Shown piece by piece: positions 15,687-24,589 of a DNA stretch of 46,418 nt. The stretch covers positions 1 through 46,418 of the forward strand of contig JAVBTC010000059.1 in assembly GCA_031556405.1 (NCBI GenBank), written 5' to 3'. Within the stretch, counting starts at the first letter, position 1. Each line of letters opens with the position of its first letter. The notes below the pieces were generated by a model that was given only the letters and a program-made list of their open reading frames with translations, was not told where the DNA came from and did no database searches. A program made the position numbers and the translations under genes. Source of the DNA: WQZF01 sp031556405. Lineage in GTDB: Bacteria; Pseudomonadota; Gammaproteobacteria; Burkholderiales; Rhodocyclaceae.

Positions 15687-16631
15687 ATGAACGATACCAT
15701 TATCCGTTATGAGAAAAATATCTTCGCCATCGACGCGCATTACGAGCGTCCGTTGATGGCGGCGATTCATTTCGTCGTCGAGAACGGCCGCGCCGCCATC
15801 GTCGATACCGGCAGCAACGATTCGCTGCCTTACGTGCTGAGCGCCTTGACCGAACTCGGGCTGGCGCCGGAGGCGGTCGATTACGTGATCCTGACGCACG
15901 TTCACCTCGACCATGCCGGCGGCGCCGGGCTGATGATGCGCCATTTCCCGAACGCGCGTCTGGTGGTGCATCCGCGCGGTGCGCGGCACATGATCGATCC
16001 GAGCAAATTGATCGCCGGCGCCACCGCCGTTTATGGTGCCGCCGAAATGCGCCGCCTCTATGGAGAGATTCTGCCCGTGGCGGCGGAGCGGGTGATCGAG
16101 GCGCCGCACGAAACGGTTATCGATCTCGCCGGGCGCGAGCTGCTTTGCCTCGATACGCCGGGACACGCCAGGCACCATATCAGCATCGTGGATCGCAAGA
16201 GCGGCAATGTGTTTTCCGGCGATACTTTCGGTATTTCCTACCGTGAACTCGATACCGATGGCCGTCAGTTCGTGTTCCCGACCACTTCGCCGGTGCAATT
16301 CGATCCCGATGAGCTACACGCCTCGATCGATCTGATTTGTTCGTTCGAGCCGAAAGTGGTCTATCAGACGCATTTCAGCGAATTGCGCGACGTCCCGGCA
16401 CAGGCGGAGCATCTGCACCGCATGATCGATGCCCATGTCGCGATTGCGCGCCGGGAGGCCAGCGTCGGCACGGCGGAACGGCATGAGCGTATCCGCGCCA
16501 ATCTCGCGCATCTGCTGCTGGATGAAGTGGAACGTTTTGGATGTAAACTCGGGCCGGCGCAAGTGCTTTCGGTATGGGAAACCGATATCGAACTCAACGC
16601 CCAAGGGCTGGGTGTGTGGGTCGATCATTAA
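15687..16631 (+). CDS. Metallo-beta-lactamase-fold hydrolase
   Basis: The 314-residue protein has the MBL zinc signature THVHLDH at 70-76, a further His160 in DTPGHARHH, Asp179 in FSGDT and a late His in YQTHFSEL, so all the usual metal ligands are visible. The C-terminal 80 residues form a helical extension rich in Arg, His and Glu. I chose the ATG at 15687, which has GGGAGAAG in front. Family members include glyoxalase II, lactonases and ribonucleases; the short single-domain form suggests a small-molecule hydrolase. No partner gene is adjacent. Confidence 0.87.
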   Translation: MNDTIIRYEKNIFAIDAHYERPLMAAIHFVVENGRAAIVDTGSNDSLPYVLSALTELGLAPEAVDYVILTHVHLDHAGGAGLMMRHFPNARLVVHPRGARHMIDPSKLIAGATAVYGAAEMRRLYGEILPVAAERVIEAPHETVIDLAGRELLCLDTPGHARHHISIVDRKSGNVFSGDTFGISYRELDTDGRQFVFPTTSPVQFDPDELHASIDLICSFEPKVVYQTHFSELRDVPAQAEHLHRMIDAHVAIARREASVGTAERHERIRANLAHLLLDEVERFGCKLGPAQVLSVWETDIELNAQGLGVWVDH

Positions 16632-16862
16632 TTCTCTCCATTTATAAAAACCTCTTTTTTTATCTTCCTCTTCGGCACGCTGCCTCGCCGCTGTATGCCG
16701 TATTCTTGTGGTGTACGCAAGATTTTGCAGTGGATTGTCGAGCAGGCGCGAGTTTTTCCCTGCGACGGTTCGGTCAATATTTATACCGTTTTTGTGCGAA
16801 AGGGAATCCGAGACTGAACACCTGGGAATCCGGAACGGCAATCGGTGTGCCCGGCAGGAATG

Positions 16863-17279
16863 TCAAACGTTTCCATCCCTACTTTTTTTAAGTTTGTGAA
16901 GCTGGAACGTTCCAGCGATTCCTTGTGCGAAAAACCAGAAAAAAATCAGCGCCAACGGCAGGCCGGACAGGCTCCCGGTTTCTGCCCACATGAGGATTTT
17001 ATTTAGCGCAAAAAAGGAAAACATCAAGATCGCGGACACGCGGCTGTTTTTATAGATGCCGAAAGTGAGCGCGGCCATGATTGCGACATCGATCAGCGAC
17101 CAGGCATTCAGACCCATCATGTTTGTAACGAAAAGCGAGATGAATATCATGATTACGGTGAAGACGGTGGATACCAGACCCGCAATCCAGGCATTTCTGA
17201 TTTTCTTGATGACGGTTTCCGGGATGTCCGGTTCCGGTTCGAGCTCGGCGTTCGGTGCGGCGTAAGGGTTTTTTGACAT
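16863..17279 (-). CDS. Small integral membrane protein of unknown function
   Basis: The 138-residue protein begins with the short cytosolic motif NPYAAPNAELE, common at the start of small bacterial membrane proteins, and then has about four hydrophobic helices between residues 30 and 125. It ends with a basic tail. GGGAGAGG lies upstream of the ATG at 17279. I do not recognise a functional family, and the neighbours (MBL hydrolase, macro-domain protein) do not suggest a role. Confidence 0.75.
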   Translation of the reverse strand: MSKNPYAAPNAELEPEPDIPETVIKKIRNAWIAGLVSTVFTVIMIFISLFVTNMMGLNAWSLIDVAIMAALTFGIYKNSRVSAILMFSFFALNKILMWAETGSLSGLPLALIFFWFFAQGIAGTFQLHKLKKSRDGNV

Positions 17280-17434
17280 GTTCCCTCTCCCTGAATGATT
17301 GGCATTTTGTATGGCAGTGGATTTATCCGGCAGCCGGGACGCAGAAATCAGACGACAAATCAGACGACTTCTCCCCGGCAGGGCTGCCTTATATCAGCCA
17401 GTGATCAGCCAGTGGTACTACGGGGATTTTTGTC

Positions 17435-17935
17435 CTACAACAGGGCTTCGTAAACCTTTAGCTGGCCCGGCGCGAAGCAACAGAAAATTACTTCTTCCGG
17501 TTTTTTCGCGTGTTCGAGGAAAGAACGCACGCAATTGACGGCGACCTTTGCCGCTTCTTCGACGGGATAGCCATAGACGCCGGTGCTGATGCTGGGGAAG
17601 GCGATCGACGAGAAATCCCGCTCGCCGGCCAGGATCAGGCTGCGCCGGTAGCATGAGGCGAGCAGGTCCGCCTCGCCGTGATTGCCGCCCTGCCAGATCG
17701 GGCCGACGGTATGGATGATGAAGCGGGCGGGCAGATGGTAACCGCGGGTGATGCGTACCTGCCCGGTCGGACAGCCGCCGAGCATGCGGCACTCTTCCAG
17801 TAATTCGGGACCCGCGGCGCGGTGAATGGCTCCATCGACGCCGCCGCCGCCCATCAGCGAACTGTTGGCGGCGTTGACGATGACGTCGATGTCGAGGGTA
17901 GTGATATCTGCTTCGATTGCGCGTATGGTAGCCAT
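17435..17935 (-). CDS. Macro-domain protein, O-acetyl-ADP-ribose deacetylase-like
   Basis: The 166-residue protein is one macro domain of the YmdB/MacroD type. It has the ligand-binding motif NAANSSLMGGGGVDGAIHRAAG at 21-42 in two adjacent pieces, the segment HTVGPIW, and the STGVYGYP loop typical of these enzymes. They remove acetyl groups from O-acetyl-ADP-ribose or ADP-ribose from proteins. The protein is cytosolic. There is no SD-like motif before the ATG. No toxin or ADP-ribosyltransferase gene lies beside it, so a housekeeping role is more likely than an antitoxin role. Confidence 0.9.
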   Translation of the reverse strand: MATIRAIEADITTLDIDVIVNAANSSLMGGGGVDGAIHRAAGPELLEECRMLGGCPTGQVRITRGYHLPARFIIHTVGPIWQGGNHGEADLLASCYRRSLILAGERDFSSIAFPSISTGVYGYPVEEAAKVAVNCVRSFLEHAKKPEEVIFCCFAPGQLKVYEALL

Positions 17936-18165
17936 GGCATTCAGTGTTTTAATGACAAAAACGTATAAAGAAAATTTATCTGAACAAAGAAATTCTTAAT
18001 GGAGATGTTCGCAAAATTTCCAATCTGGAATGGTGTAAGGATACGCCTTATTTCACATCATGATAAGCCATTTCACGCAGATCGGAGGGCGGTTTTATTC
18101 GTTTTGGTTGCCGTGCCCCGTATTTCCGGGGCTGTTTTTGATGCAAGCCAGAATTCCACTCGTGC

Positions 18166-20007
18166 TCACTCACGCGTCAGTTGTGCGTAAAGGAGCGGCA
18201 GTTCGCGCGGCAGTTCTTCCGGCTTGCGGATCACGGTGAAGCCGGCGGGACCGAAAATGTAGGGCAGATAGGCGCCGGCTTCGCGGTCGATGGTGACGCA
18301 GAATGGATATAGTCCGGCGCGCCGGGCTTCATGGATGGCCATGCGCGTGTCTTCGATACCGTAACGGGAGTCGTACAGGTCGAGGTCGTTCGGCTTGCCG
18401 TCGGATATCAGCAGCAGCAGTTTGCGCGCCGCGGGTTGTTCGCCAAGGACCTTGGTGGCCTGGCGCAGCGCTCCTCCCATGCGCGTGTAATAACCGGGCT
18501 TGAGCGCGAGAATGCGGCCGCGGGCGGTGTCGTTGTAGGGCTGGCAAAAGTCCTTGAGGATGTGGAAGCGCACGTTCTGCCGTTTCAGCGAGGAAAAGCC
18601 GTAGAGTCCGAACGGGTCGCCGGTGGCTGAAAGCGCTTCGGCGAACAGCAGCAGCGATTCGCGGATCACGTCGACGATGCGATGTGTGTCGGAAATCCAC
18701 GCGTCGGTCGAGAGCGACAGGTCCGCGAGCAGGAGGCAGGCGAGGTCGCGTTCGTGCCGCACCTGGGCGAGATAGGCGCCGTCGTCGGGCGTGCGTCCGC
18801 AGGCGCGGTCGGTGCAATGGCGCACACAGGCGTCGAGGTCGATTTCGCTGCCGTCCTGCTGCCCTTTGAGCCAGCGGCGCGCCGGGGCCAGCGCGGCGAA
18901 TTGCTGGCGCAGGCGGGCTGCCGTTTTGCGCAGGTGCGGCGGCAGTTTTTCCGCCACCGCGTCGCGCGCGATCAGCGGCTGGATGCGGCAGTGTTTTTCC
19001 AGCAGGATTTTTTTGCGGTAGTCCCATTCCGGGTGCAGGATTCCGTCGCCGACCGGGGTGTCGTCTTCGGCCGCCGAGGGCAAGTCGAGGTCGAATTTGA
19101 CGCGGGAGGCGGAGGTCTGGGCATTTCGCGCGAGCGACAGGTGGTCCATGTCAGCGGCGGCATCGCGTGGATTTTCATCCTCGTCTTCGTCGAAGGCGCG
19201 GTTGATCCTGACGTATTCGCCCCACGACAACAGGCTTTCGGCGCGGAACATCAGCAAGAACGGCGCTTCGTTTTCCGGTTCGTCGACGCGTTCCGCGCGG
19301 TGTGCCCGGGTCGGCGTCTGCGGCGTGCCGCCGCCCTCGGGAGCGCCGTCTTCCCGCGCGTCCGAAGCACGCGGCCGCGCGGTGCCGGCGGGCCTGTCGG
19401 CAAGCCAGAGCGGTACCGGATGCGGCGGCCGCAGTTCGGGCGAGGTCAGAAGCGGAAAGGCGTTGACACTGCCCGGCTCGAGCAGCGCCCGGCGCAGCGT
19501 GCGTTCCTGCGCCGCTTCTTCTTCCGGCAGTTCTTCCGGATGCGGGCGCTGTGCCAGATGCGCGGCGCGAAGTCGCTCGTAGCGGGCGCGGCTGCCGGGA
19601 AAGCGCGTCAACGCGGCCTGGGTCGCGTGTTGATTGCGGCGGTACCAAGGTAACGAGGGTGCCACGTCGCAGGCGGCGAGTGTCGCCAGCCACAGGTAAA
19701 GGTCGCGGTTGAGCGTTCGTTCCGGAAAGCAGGAAATTTCCGGAGGCAGGCGCAGCGTCTCGCAGTCGATCCGCGCCTGCTCGACTTTTTCACCGCTGCC
19801 GGCGACTCGTTGCAGAAAACGGCGGCGCGCGCCATGTTCCTCCGCCGTCGCGGCGGCAACGCGCAAACCGGGGTCGCCGCCGAAGGCGCGGAAGAGAATG
19901 CCGGCGGTTTTCTCGACTTCCGCCAGCGTTACCGCGGCGGCGGGGTAGCGTTCCCCGGCGGCGCGGGTGATGAGGTTGTGCCAGAGCTTGCCTACGAATT
20001 CTTCCAT
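18166..20007 (-). CDS. norD: NorD: nitric oxide reductase activation protein (vWA domain)
   Basis: The 613-residue protein has a long N-terminal helical part, an Arg/Pro/Glu-rich linker near 200-245, and a C-terminal von Willebrand A domain from about 420, with the metal-site motif DLSLS at 429-433 and LISDGKPND further on. This is the NorD plan. NorD acts with the MoxR-type ATPase NorQ in the cytoplasm, probably to insert the non-haem iron (Fe-B) centre into nitric oxide reductase. It is the last gene of a norE-norF-norQ-X-norD group. The catalytic norCB genes are not in the window. Confidence 0.9.
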   Translation of the reverse strand: MEEFVGKLWHNLITRAAGERYPAAAVTLAEVEKTAGILFRAFGGDPGLRVAAATAEEHGARRRFLQRVAGSGEKVEQARIDCETLRLPPEISCFPERTLNRDLYLWLATLAACDVAPSLPWYRRNQHATQAALTRFPGSRARYERLRAAHLAQRPHPEELPEEEAAQERTLRRALLEPGSVNAFPLLTSPELRPPHPVPLWLADRPAGTARPRASDAREDGAPEGGGTPQTPTRAHRAERVDEPENEAPFLLMFRAESLLSWGEYVRINRAFDEDEDENPRDAAADMDHLSLARNAQTSASRVKFDLDLPSAAEDDTPVGDGILHPEWDYRKKILLEKHCRIQPLIARDAVAEKLPPHLRKTAARLRQQFAALAPARRWLKGQQDGSEIDLDACVRHCTDRACGRTPDDGAYLAQVRHERDLACLLLADLSLSTDAWISDTHRIVDVIRESLLLFAEALSATGDPFGLYGFSSLKRQNVRFHILKDFCQPYNDTARGRILALKPGYYTRMGGALRQATKVLGEQPAARKLLLLISDGKPNDLDLYDSRYGIEDTRMAIHEARRAGLYPFCVTIDREAGAYLPYIFGPAGFTVIRKPEELPRELPLLYAQLTRE

Positions 20008-20231
20008 TACCCGTTCGCTTTATGGCGATTCCTGTCGATAAGCGTGTAGAGAAATCTCTTGGGATCGAGTGTCTTTTCGGAAGACACGACGCTTTGTTTT
20101 TACATTGTTTTCAATTAATAGTTAAATTTAATTTGGCTATTGTAGTGATTTATATGAGGCAATTAAATTGTGTTAATTGGAATACTGGCGATCTGCTGCG
20201 CCTTCGAACGCGAGCGGAACATTCGATTCGT

Positions 20232-20642
20232 TCAACCGCGCGGCCCGATCAGCGGGTAACGGAAGGTTTTCCCCGCCATCGCGCGCGCCAGGCCGAGAAT
20301 GCCGAAGAGAATCAGCGTCGAATGCACGCAGGTGAAATACAGGATGACGAGCACCCAGGTGCCGCTCCAGTGTGTTCCGCCGAGCGCGAGGATGAGAACG
20401 CAGAACGCCACCAGCAATATGCCGCCATAAAGGCTGACGAAGAATGTCTGCCGCAGATGCTGCGCGGCCAGGGGCGGCGCATCGTTTTTGTGCTTGAACC
20501 AGAGCAGCGCGATCGCGGCGAAGGCGATGCCGGGAAGCAACATCAGATTGGCGAGGTACAGGGTTTCGGCAAGTACGGCCAGCGATTGGCCCGGCATTTT
20601 GGGATCGCCGGTGCTGGAAATTTCCCGGGGCGAAGCAGTCAT
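20232..20642 (-). CDS. DUF4870-like small membrane protein in the nor group
   Basis: The 136-residue protein has about three to four hydrophobic helices and the conserved-looking segments AAQHLRQTFF and RAMAGKTFRYPLIGP, which resemble Tic20/DUF4870-type proteins. AGGAG lies 7 bases before the ATG at 20642. It sits between norQ (238 bases upstream) and norD (224 bases downstream), all on one strand, so it may help assemble or hold nitric oxide reductase in the membrane. That function is inferred only from position. Both flanking gaps are wide, so it may have its own promoter. Confidence 0.7.
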   Translation of the reverse strand: MTASPREISSTGDPKMPGQSLAVLAETLYLANLMLLPGIAFAAIALLWFKHKNDAPPLAAQHLRQTFFVSLYGGILLVAFCVLILALGGTHWSGTWVLVILYFTCVHSTLILFGILGLARAMAGKTFRYPLIGPRG

Positions 20643-20786
20643 ATCGGTACTCCTTTGCCGTTTGAGCCGGCCTTTACGTTTGCATTCGTCCGCAAAGGCG
20701 GAATGGTGAAATGGTGAAATGGTGGAAGGGCAGGCGGCCCGCATTTCGTAGAGATGGTTGTGAAGACCGGATAGAGGCTTATTCCA

Positions 20787-20812
20787 TCATGGACTTCGCG
20801 TCATGGACTTCG
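20787..20812. repeat. Short 14-bp direct repeat
   Basis: TCATGGACTTCGCG is followed at once by TCATGGACTTCG, in the gap downstream of norQ. A 9-base tandem (ATGGTGAA repeated three times) lies nearby at 20703-20726. Both look like replication slippage products. Confidence 0.7.
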
Positions 20813-20880
20813 AAATCAGTGTAGCCGCAGATTTTTTCCCAAGCCAACGGTCCATGTACGGAAAAGTCCGCAGGCATGGG

Positions 20881-21681
20881 TCATAGTCCAAACGTGGCCT
20901 GTACGATCTCCATCAGGGCGACGACGGTTTCCTCGTCGTCGGTGAGGCTTTCGACCAGCGCGGCACGGCACGCCTGGACCGGGCTCAGACCCGAGCCGAC
21001 CAGTGTCGCGGCATAGACAAGCAGCCGGGTGGAAGCGACTTCCTCGAGGTCCCTGTCCTTGAGGGCGCGAAAAGCCTGTCCGATCGAAACCAGACGCCGC
21101 GCCAGATCGGGATCGGCGCCGGTTTCTCCGGCCAGGATCGCCTCTTCGCGCGCGGCGGCGGGAAAATCGAAGCGCAGGCTGACGAAGCGTTGCCGCGTCG
21201 ACGGTTTCAAACCCTTCATCAGATTCTGATAGCCGGGATTGTAGGAAACGACGAGCATGAAACCCGGCGGCGCCTGCAGCAGTTCGCCGGTACGTTCGAC
21301 CGGGAGCAGGCGGCGGTCGTCGGCGAGCGGGTGCAGGACGACGGTGGTGTCCTTGCGGGCTTCGACCACTTCGTCGAGGTAGCAGATGCCGCCTTCGCGC
21401 ACGGCGCGGGTCAGAGGACCGTCGCACCAGACGGTCTGCCCGTCGCCGAGCAGGTGCCGTCCGACGAGGTCGGCGGCGGTGAGGTCGTCGTGGCAGGCGA
21501 CGGTGTAAAGCGGCAGTTTCAGGCGCGCGGCCATGTGCGCGACGAAGCGTGTCTTGCCGCATCCGGTCGGGCCCTTGATCAGCACCGGCAGTCGGTTTTT
21601 CCACGCATGCTCGAAAATTTCGATTTCATCGCCTGCGGGGTCGTAGAAAGGGAGCGTGGGAGAAAGATCGCTGGAAGTCAT
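20881..21681 (-). CDS. norQ: NorQ: MoxR/CbbQ-type AAA+ ATPase
   Basis: The 266-residue protein has Walker A GPTGCGKT at 37-44, Walker B ICYLDEV at 99-105 and the NorQ/CbbQ segment VVSYNPGYQNLMKGLKPSTRQRF, which carries the sensor Asn and arginine finger. NorQ forms a hexameric ring that, with NorD, remodels nitric oxide reductase so that its active-site iron can be inserted. CbbQ (Rubisco activation) is the close alternative, but norD, norE and norF beside it decide for NorQ. The start lacks a clear ribosome site. Confidence 0.92.
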   Translation of the reverse strand: MTSSDLSPTLPFYDPAGDEIEIFEHAWKNRLPVLIKGPTGCGKTRFVAHMAARLKLPLYTVACHDDLTAADLVGRHLLGDGQTVWCDGPLTRAVREGGICYLDEVVEARKDTTVVLHPLADDRRLLPVERTGELLQAPPGFMLVVSYNPGYQNLMKGLKPSTRQRFVSLRFDFPAAAREEAILAGETGADPDLARRLVSIGQAFRALKDRDLEEVASTRLLVYAATLVGSGLSPVQACRAALVESLTDDEETVVALMEIVQATFGL

Positions 21682-21723
21682 TCGCTGTTATCAGGAAAGT
21701 AAGGAATACACACCGGCGGAACG

Positions 21724-21990
21724 TTAGCGCATTCCAAGCCAGTACGCGAGCACGATCACCGCGACGACGACACAAAGCCAGCCGCCGACGACGAGACGCC
21801 ACAGGAGCGGCGCGTGGCGCAGTTCCATGAAGTCGGAAATCACCAGTTGTCCCTTGATCCAGGCCAGGCCGAGAATCACCGCCAGCGCCACGGTACCGGT
21901 GGCGCCGTGTTCGCCGAGTTCGAAGGTGACGAGCGTGGCCGCGACGAGAATCAGCCAGACGATATTGGCGCGGTTCTTCAGAAAATTCAT
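21724..21990 (-). CDS. norF: NorF-like membrane protein
   Basis: The 88-residue protein has three hydrophobic helices in the cytochrome c oxidase subunit IV-like pattern, with ILGLAWIKGQLVISDFMELRHAP between the second and third, a hallmark of NorF-type proteins. AGGAAG lies 5-6 bases before the ATG. It follows norE by 25 bases and precedes norQ by 42 bases, so one transcript is likely. In Paracoccus and others NorEF raises NO reductase activity; its exact task is unsettled. Confidence 0.85.
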   Translation of the reverse strand: MNFLKNRANIVWLILVAATLVTFELGEHGATGTVALAVILGLAWIKGQLVISDFMELRHAPLLWRLVVGGWLCVVVAVIVLAYWLGMR

Positions 21991-22015
21991 CCGTTCTTCC
22001 TCATCGTTTTTCGCA

Positions 22016-22663
22016 TCATCGCATCACGTAGACCAGCGGGAACAGCACGATCCACACCAGGTCGACCATATGCCAGTAGGCGGCGCCGGATTCCAGCCCG
22101 TTGCAGTCGTGGCTACCGTAGCCGCCTTTCCTCAGTTTCAGCAGCACCGCGACGAGAATCACCATGCCGAGGATCACGTGCATGAAATGGAAGAAGGTCA
22201 GCGAGATGTAGAACATGTAGAACGTGTTGGTCGACAGACTGATTCCGGCGCCGAATTTTTCCGCGTATTCGAAAATCTTGATTACCAGGAACCCGGCGCC
22301 GCAGAGAATGCCGGCGGCGAGCCAGCGCGCGGCGACGGCGGGGCGGTCGCATTTCGTTTCCTGCACCGCGCGCACGACGAGCCATGAAGCGGTGATCAGA
22401 AGGAGTGTGTTCACCGCTCCGGCCACGCGGTTCAACGTCATTTGCGAGGAATTGAACTGTTCGACGTTATAGGCGCGGGCAAAAGCGTAGGCGGCGAAAA
22501 AGACCGCGAAGACGAGCAATACGGCGAGGATGAAGATCCAGATCGCCAGATCGCCCGGCAGGCGCGGCGCACCCTCGGCCGGATGTGCGGTGGAGTGTGC
22601 AGCCGAATGCGCGGCGGAAGGAAGAGAGGAAGAGGCGGCAAGTGCCGGAGCTTCGGAATTCAC
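22016..22663 (-). CDS. norE: NorE: cytochrome c oxidase subunit III-like protein
   Basis: The 215-residue protein has a low-complexity Ala/Ser/His N-terminus (residues 1-35) and then five membrane helices in the subunit III fold, with YMFYISLTFFHFMHVILGM and the closing YWHMVDLVWIVLFPLVYV, both typical of NorE. It starts with GTG at 22663; no strong ribosome site is visible, so the true start could be a little downstream. It is the first gene of the nor accessory group and diverges from creD. NorE is thought to help NO reductase work or mature in the inner membrane. Confidence 0.9.
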   Translation of the reverse strand: MNSEAPALAASSSLPSAAHSAAHSTAHPAEGAPRLPGDLAIWIFILAVLLVFAVFFAAYAFARAYNVEQFNSSQMTLNRVAGAVNTLLLITASWLVVRAVQETKCDRPAVAARWLAAGILCGAGFLVIKIFEYAEKFGAGISLSTNTFYMFYISLTFFHFMHVILGMVILVAVLLKLRKGGYGSHDCNGLESGAAYWHMVDLVWIVLFPLVYVMR

Positions 22664-22736
22664 TGTGGTGGGGGCGAGGTGGCGGTGGAGAATGCTTTCA
22701 TTCTGGCCGGGGGGCGGATACGCAGCCTTGATACAG

Positions 22737-22747
22737 GATAAATTATC
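22737..22747. promoter_or_regulatory. Palindrome GATAAATTATC between norE and creD
   Basis: An 11-base inverted repeat (GATAA-A-TTATC) lies about 75 bases upstream of norE on its control side, directly next to TTGAT, an FNR/Dnr half-site. A complete TTGAT(4N)ATCAA box is not present, so control by an oxygen or NO regulator is only a possibility. Confidence 0.25.
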
Positions 22748-22941
22748 TGTGGATCATTATGGTGATTCCCGGAAATTCCCGCGCTTTGTCGGTTTCGCCT
22801 TGCCGTTATTGCTCGGCCATCGGATTTCAATGACTTCACCCCGGCTTCACACGCTGCCCGGGCTGCTTCGTTGCCGCTTCACCGTCGCTTGTTACCGTGC
22901 TCCCGTGCCCGGATGTCCGGGCGGAATTTCGGGAGGATGTC

Positions 22942-24381
22942 ATGCAGAGGAAACTGTTGTTCAAGATCGCGATGGTCGTTTTTATGACACTGGTGCTGCT
23001 GATACCGCTGTCGATGATCAACGGCCTGGTCGGAGAGCGCCAGGCATATCGCGACGAAGCGGTGCGTTCGGTCGCCGCCAGCTATGCCGGGCCGCAGACG
23101 TTGGTCGGACCGGTGTTGATCGTGCCTTACGAGACCGAAACCAGGGTGGTGGAAAAAGAAAAAGAGAGCGGAAAAGACAAGGAATATTCGCAATTCACGC
23201 CGGGATTGCTCCGTTTCTACCCGAAACAGATGAACGTGCGGGGCACGATGTCTCCCGGAGAACGTTACCTGGGGCTGCACCGCGTACGGGTTTATCGTTT
23301 GCAGGGGCAGATCTCGGGACGGTTCGAAGCCGCGTTGCCGAAAGAGGAAGTGTCGCCGCAGGCGCAGCAGAAGAATGTGAAGCGCCGGTATGGGACGCCC
23401 TATCTGAGTTTCGGAATTTCCGATGTGCGCGGGCTGGTCGGTACGCCTTCCCTGAAAATCGACGGCAAGGAGGCGCGGTTTACGCAAGGCGCCGGGGATC
23501 TGGCGACGTCGGGGCTGCATGTCGACCTGCCGCCGCCCGGAGAAACCGGAACTGCCTATCTGCCGGGTGACGAAATCGCGTTCGATTTTTCCACGGTGCT
23601 CGAACTGGGCGGCACCGAGACGCTGGCCATTGCTCCGGTGGGGGACTCCAACGACATCAAAATTGATTCCTCCTGGCCGCACCCGCATTTCACCGGGCGT
23701 TTCCTGCCGCATCAGCGCACTGTCCGCGATAACGGCTTCGACGCTCAATGGAACATCTCCGCGCTTGCCGCGGCGACGCAGAACGAAATCGGCGGCGGCA
23801 GGGTGGTGCTGAACGGAGCGGTCCAGTATTACGATCCGGACCGGGCGGCGTATCAGAACGGACGTGGCTACCCGCTCACGGACGTACTCGCGGTGGAGAT
23901 GGTCGATCCCGTCAATCCCTACTCGCAGGCGGACCGGGCGATCAAATACGGAATCCTGTTCGTCCTGCTGACGTTCGTGGGTTTCTTCATGTTCGAGACG
24001 ATCAAGCGCCTGCCGATCCACCCGATTCAATACTTCCTGGTCGGGCTCGGTCTGGCGGTTTTCTTCCTGCTGCTGTTGAGCCTGTCCGAGCATATTTCGT
24101 TCGTTTATGCGTACCTGTGCGCCAGCGTCGCCTGCATCGGGCTGATCGGGTTCTATCTCTGCGCCGTGCTGAAAAGCCGGGTGCGCGGCCTGGGGTTCGC
24201 GGCGCTTCTGACGCTGCTCTACGGCACGCTGTATGGACTGTTGATCGCGGAGGACAGTGCCCTGGTGCTGGGTTCCCTCCTGCTCTTCGTCGTGCTCGCG
24301 GCGGTAATGGTCATCACGCGCCGGATCGACTGGTATGCGGTGTCGATCGGATTGCCGGGAGCGGCGAAGCCGGAGAAGTAA
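22942..24381 (+). CDS. creD: CreD-family inner membrane protein
   Basis: The 479-residue protein has one N-terminal membrane helix (about 5-28), the CreD start pattern IPLSMINGLVGERQAYRDEA, a long periplasmic domain and a C-terminal bundle of five to six helices, including FVGFFMFETIKRLPIHPIQYFLVGLGLAVFF in adjacent pieces. GGGAGGA precedes the ATG at 22942. In E. coli, creD is controlled by the CreBC two-component system and affects envelope stability and colicin resistance; no creABC genes are here. A strong terminator follows the gene, so it is a single-gene unit. Confidence 0.9.
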   Translation: MQRKLLFKIAMVVFMTLVLLIPLSMINGLVGERQAYRDEAVRSVAASYAGPQTLVGPVLIVPYETETRVVEKEKESGKDKEYSQFTPGLLRFYPKQMNVRGTMSPGERYLGLHRVRVYRLQGQISGRFEAALPKEEVSPQAQQKNVKRRYGTPYLSFGISDVRGLVGTPSLKIDGKEARFTQGAGDLATSGLHVDLPPPGETGTAYLPGDEIAFDFSTVLELGGTETLAIAPVGDSNDIKIDSSWPHPHFTGRFLPHQRTVRDNGFDAQWNISALAAATQNEIGGGRVVLNGAVQYYDPDRAAYQNGRGYPLTDVLAVEMVDPVNPYSQADRAIKYGILFVLLTFVGFFMFETIKRLPIHPIQYFLVGLGLAVFFLLLLSLSEHISFVYAYLCASVACIGLIGFYLCAVLKSRVRGLGFAALLTLLYGTLYGLLIAEDSALVLGSLLLFVVLAAVMVITRRIDWYAVSIGLPGAAKPEK

Positions 24382-24420
24382 GAAAATGAAATAACAAAAA
24401 ACGGGATAAAAGCAGTGCAA

Positions 24421-24446
24421 AAACGGGGCGAAAGCCCCGTTTTTTC
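24421..24446 (+). terminator. Intrinsic terminator after creD
   Basis: The stem AAACGGGGC (24421-24429) pairs with GCCCCGTTT (24434-24442) around a GAAA tetraloop and runs into a T tract. It lies 40 bases after the creD stop. Confidence 0.9.
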
Positions 24447-24589
24447 GTTGTCCGTGAGACAAAATACAGTTTCCAAATTGCGCTGAAAATGAAATAATTC
24501 CATTTTGAAATCATTGATGGTAAAGATTCGTGGTTTTCCTGAATTCAATGCCCCGATTTGCCGTTCCATTATTTTTAGGGAGAGAAATA

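Noticed and set aside
22728..22741. A full FNR box TTGAT(4N)ATCAA
   Set aside because: Only the first half matches; the second half reads GATAA, so the site is incomplete.
22879..24462. Minus-strand open frame across creD
   Set aside because: It mirrors CreD codons and contains Arg/Gln/His-rich sequence without any domain; CreD has the ribosome site and the terminator.
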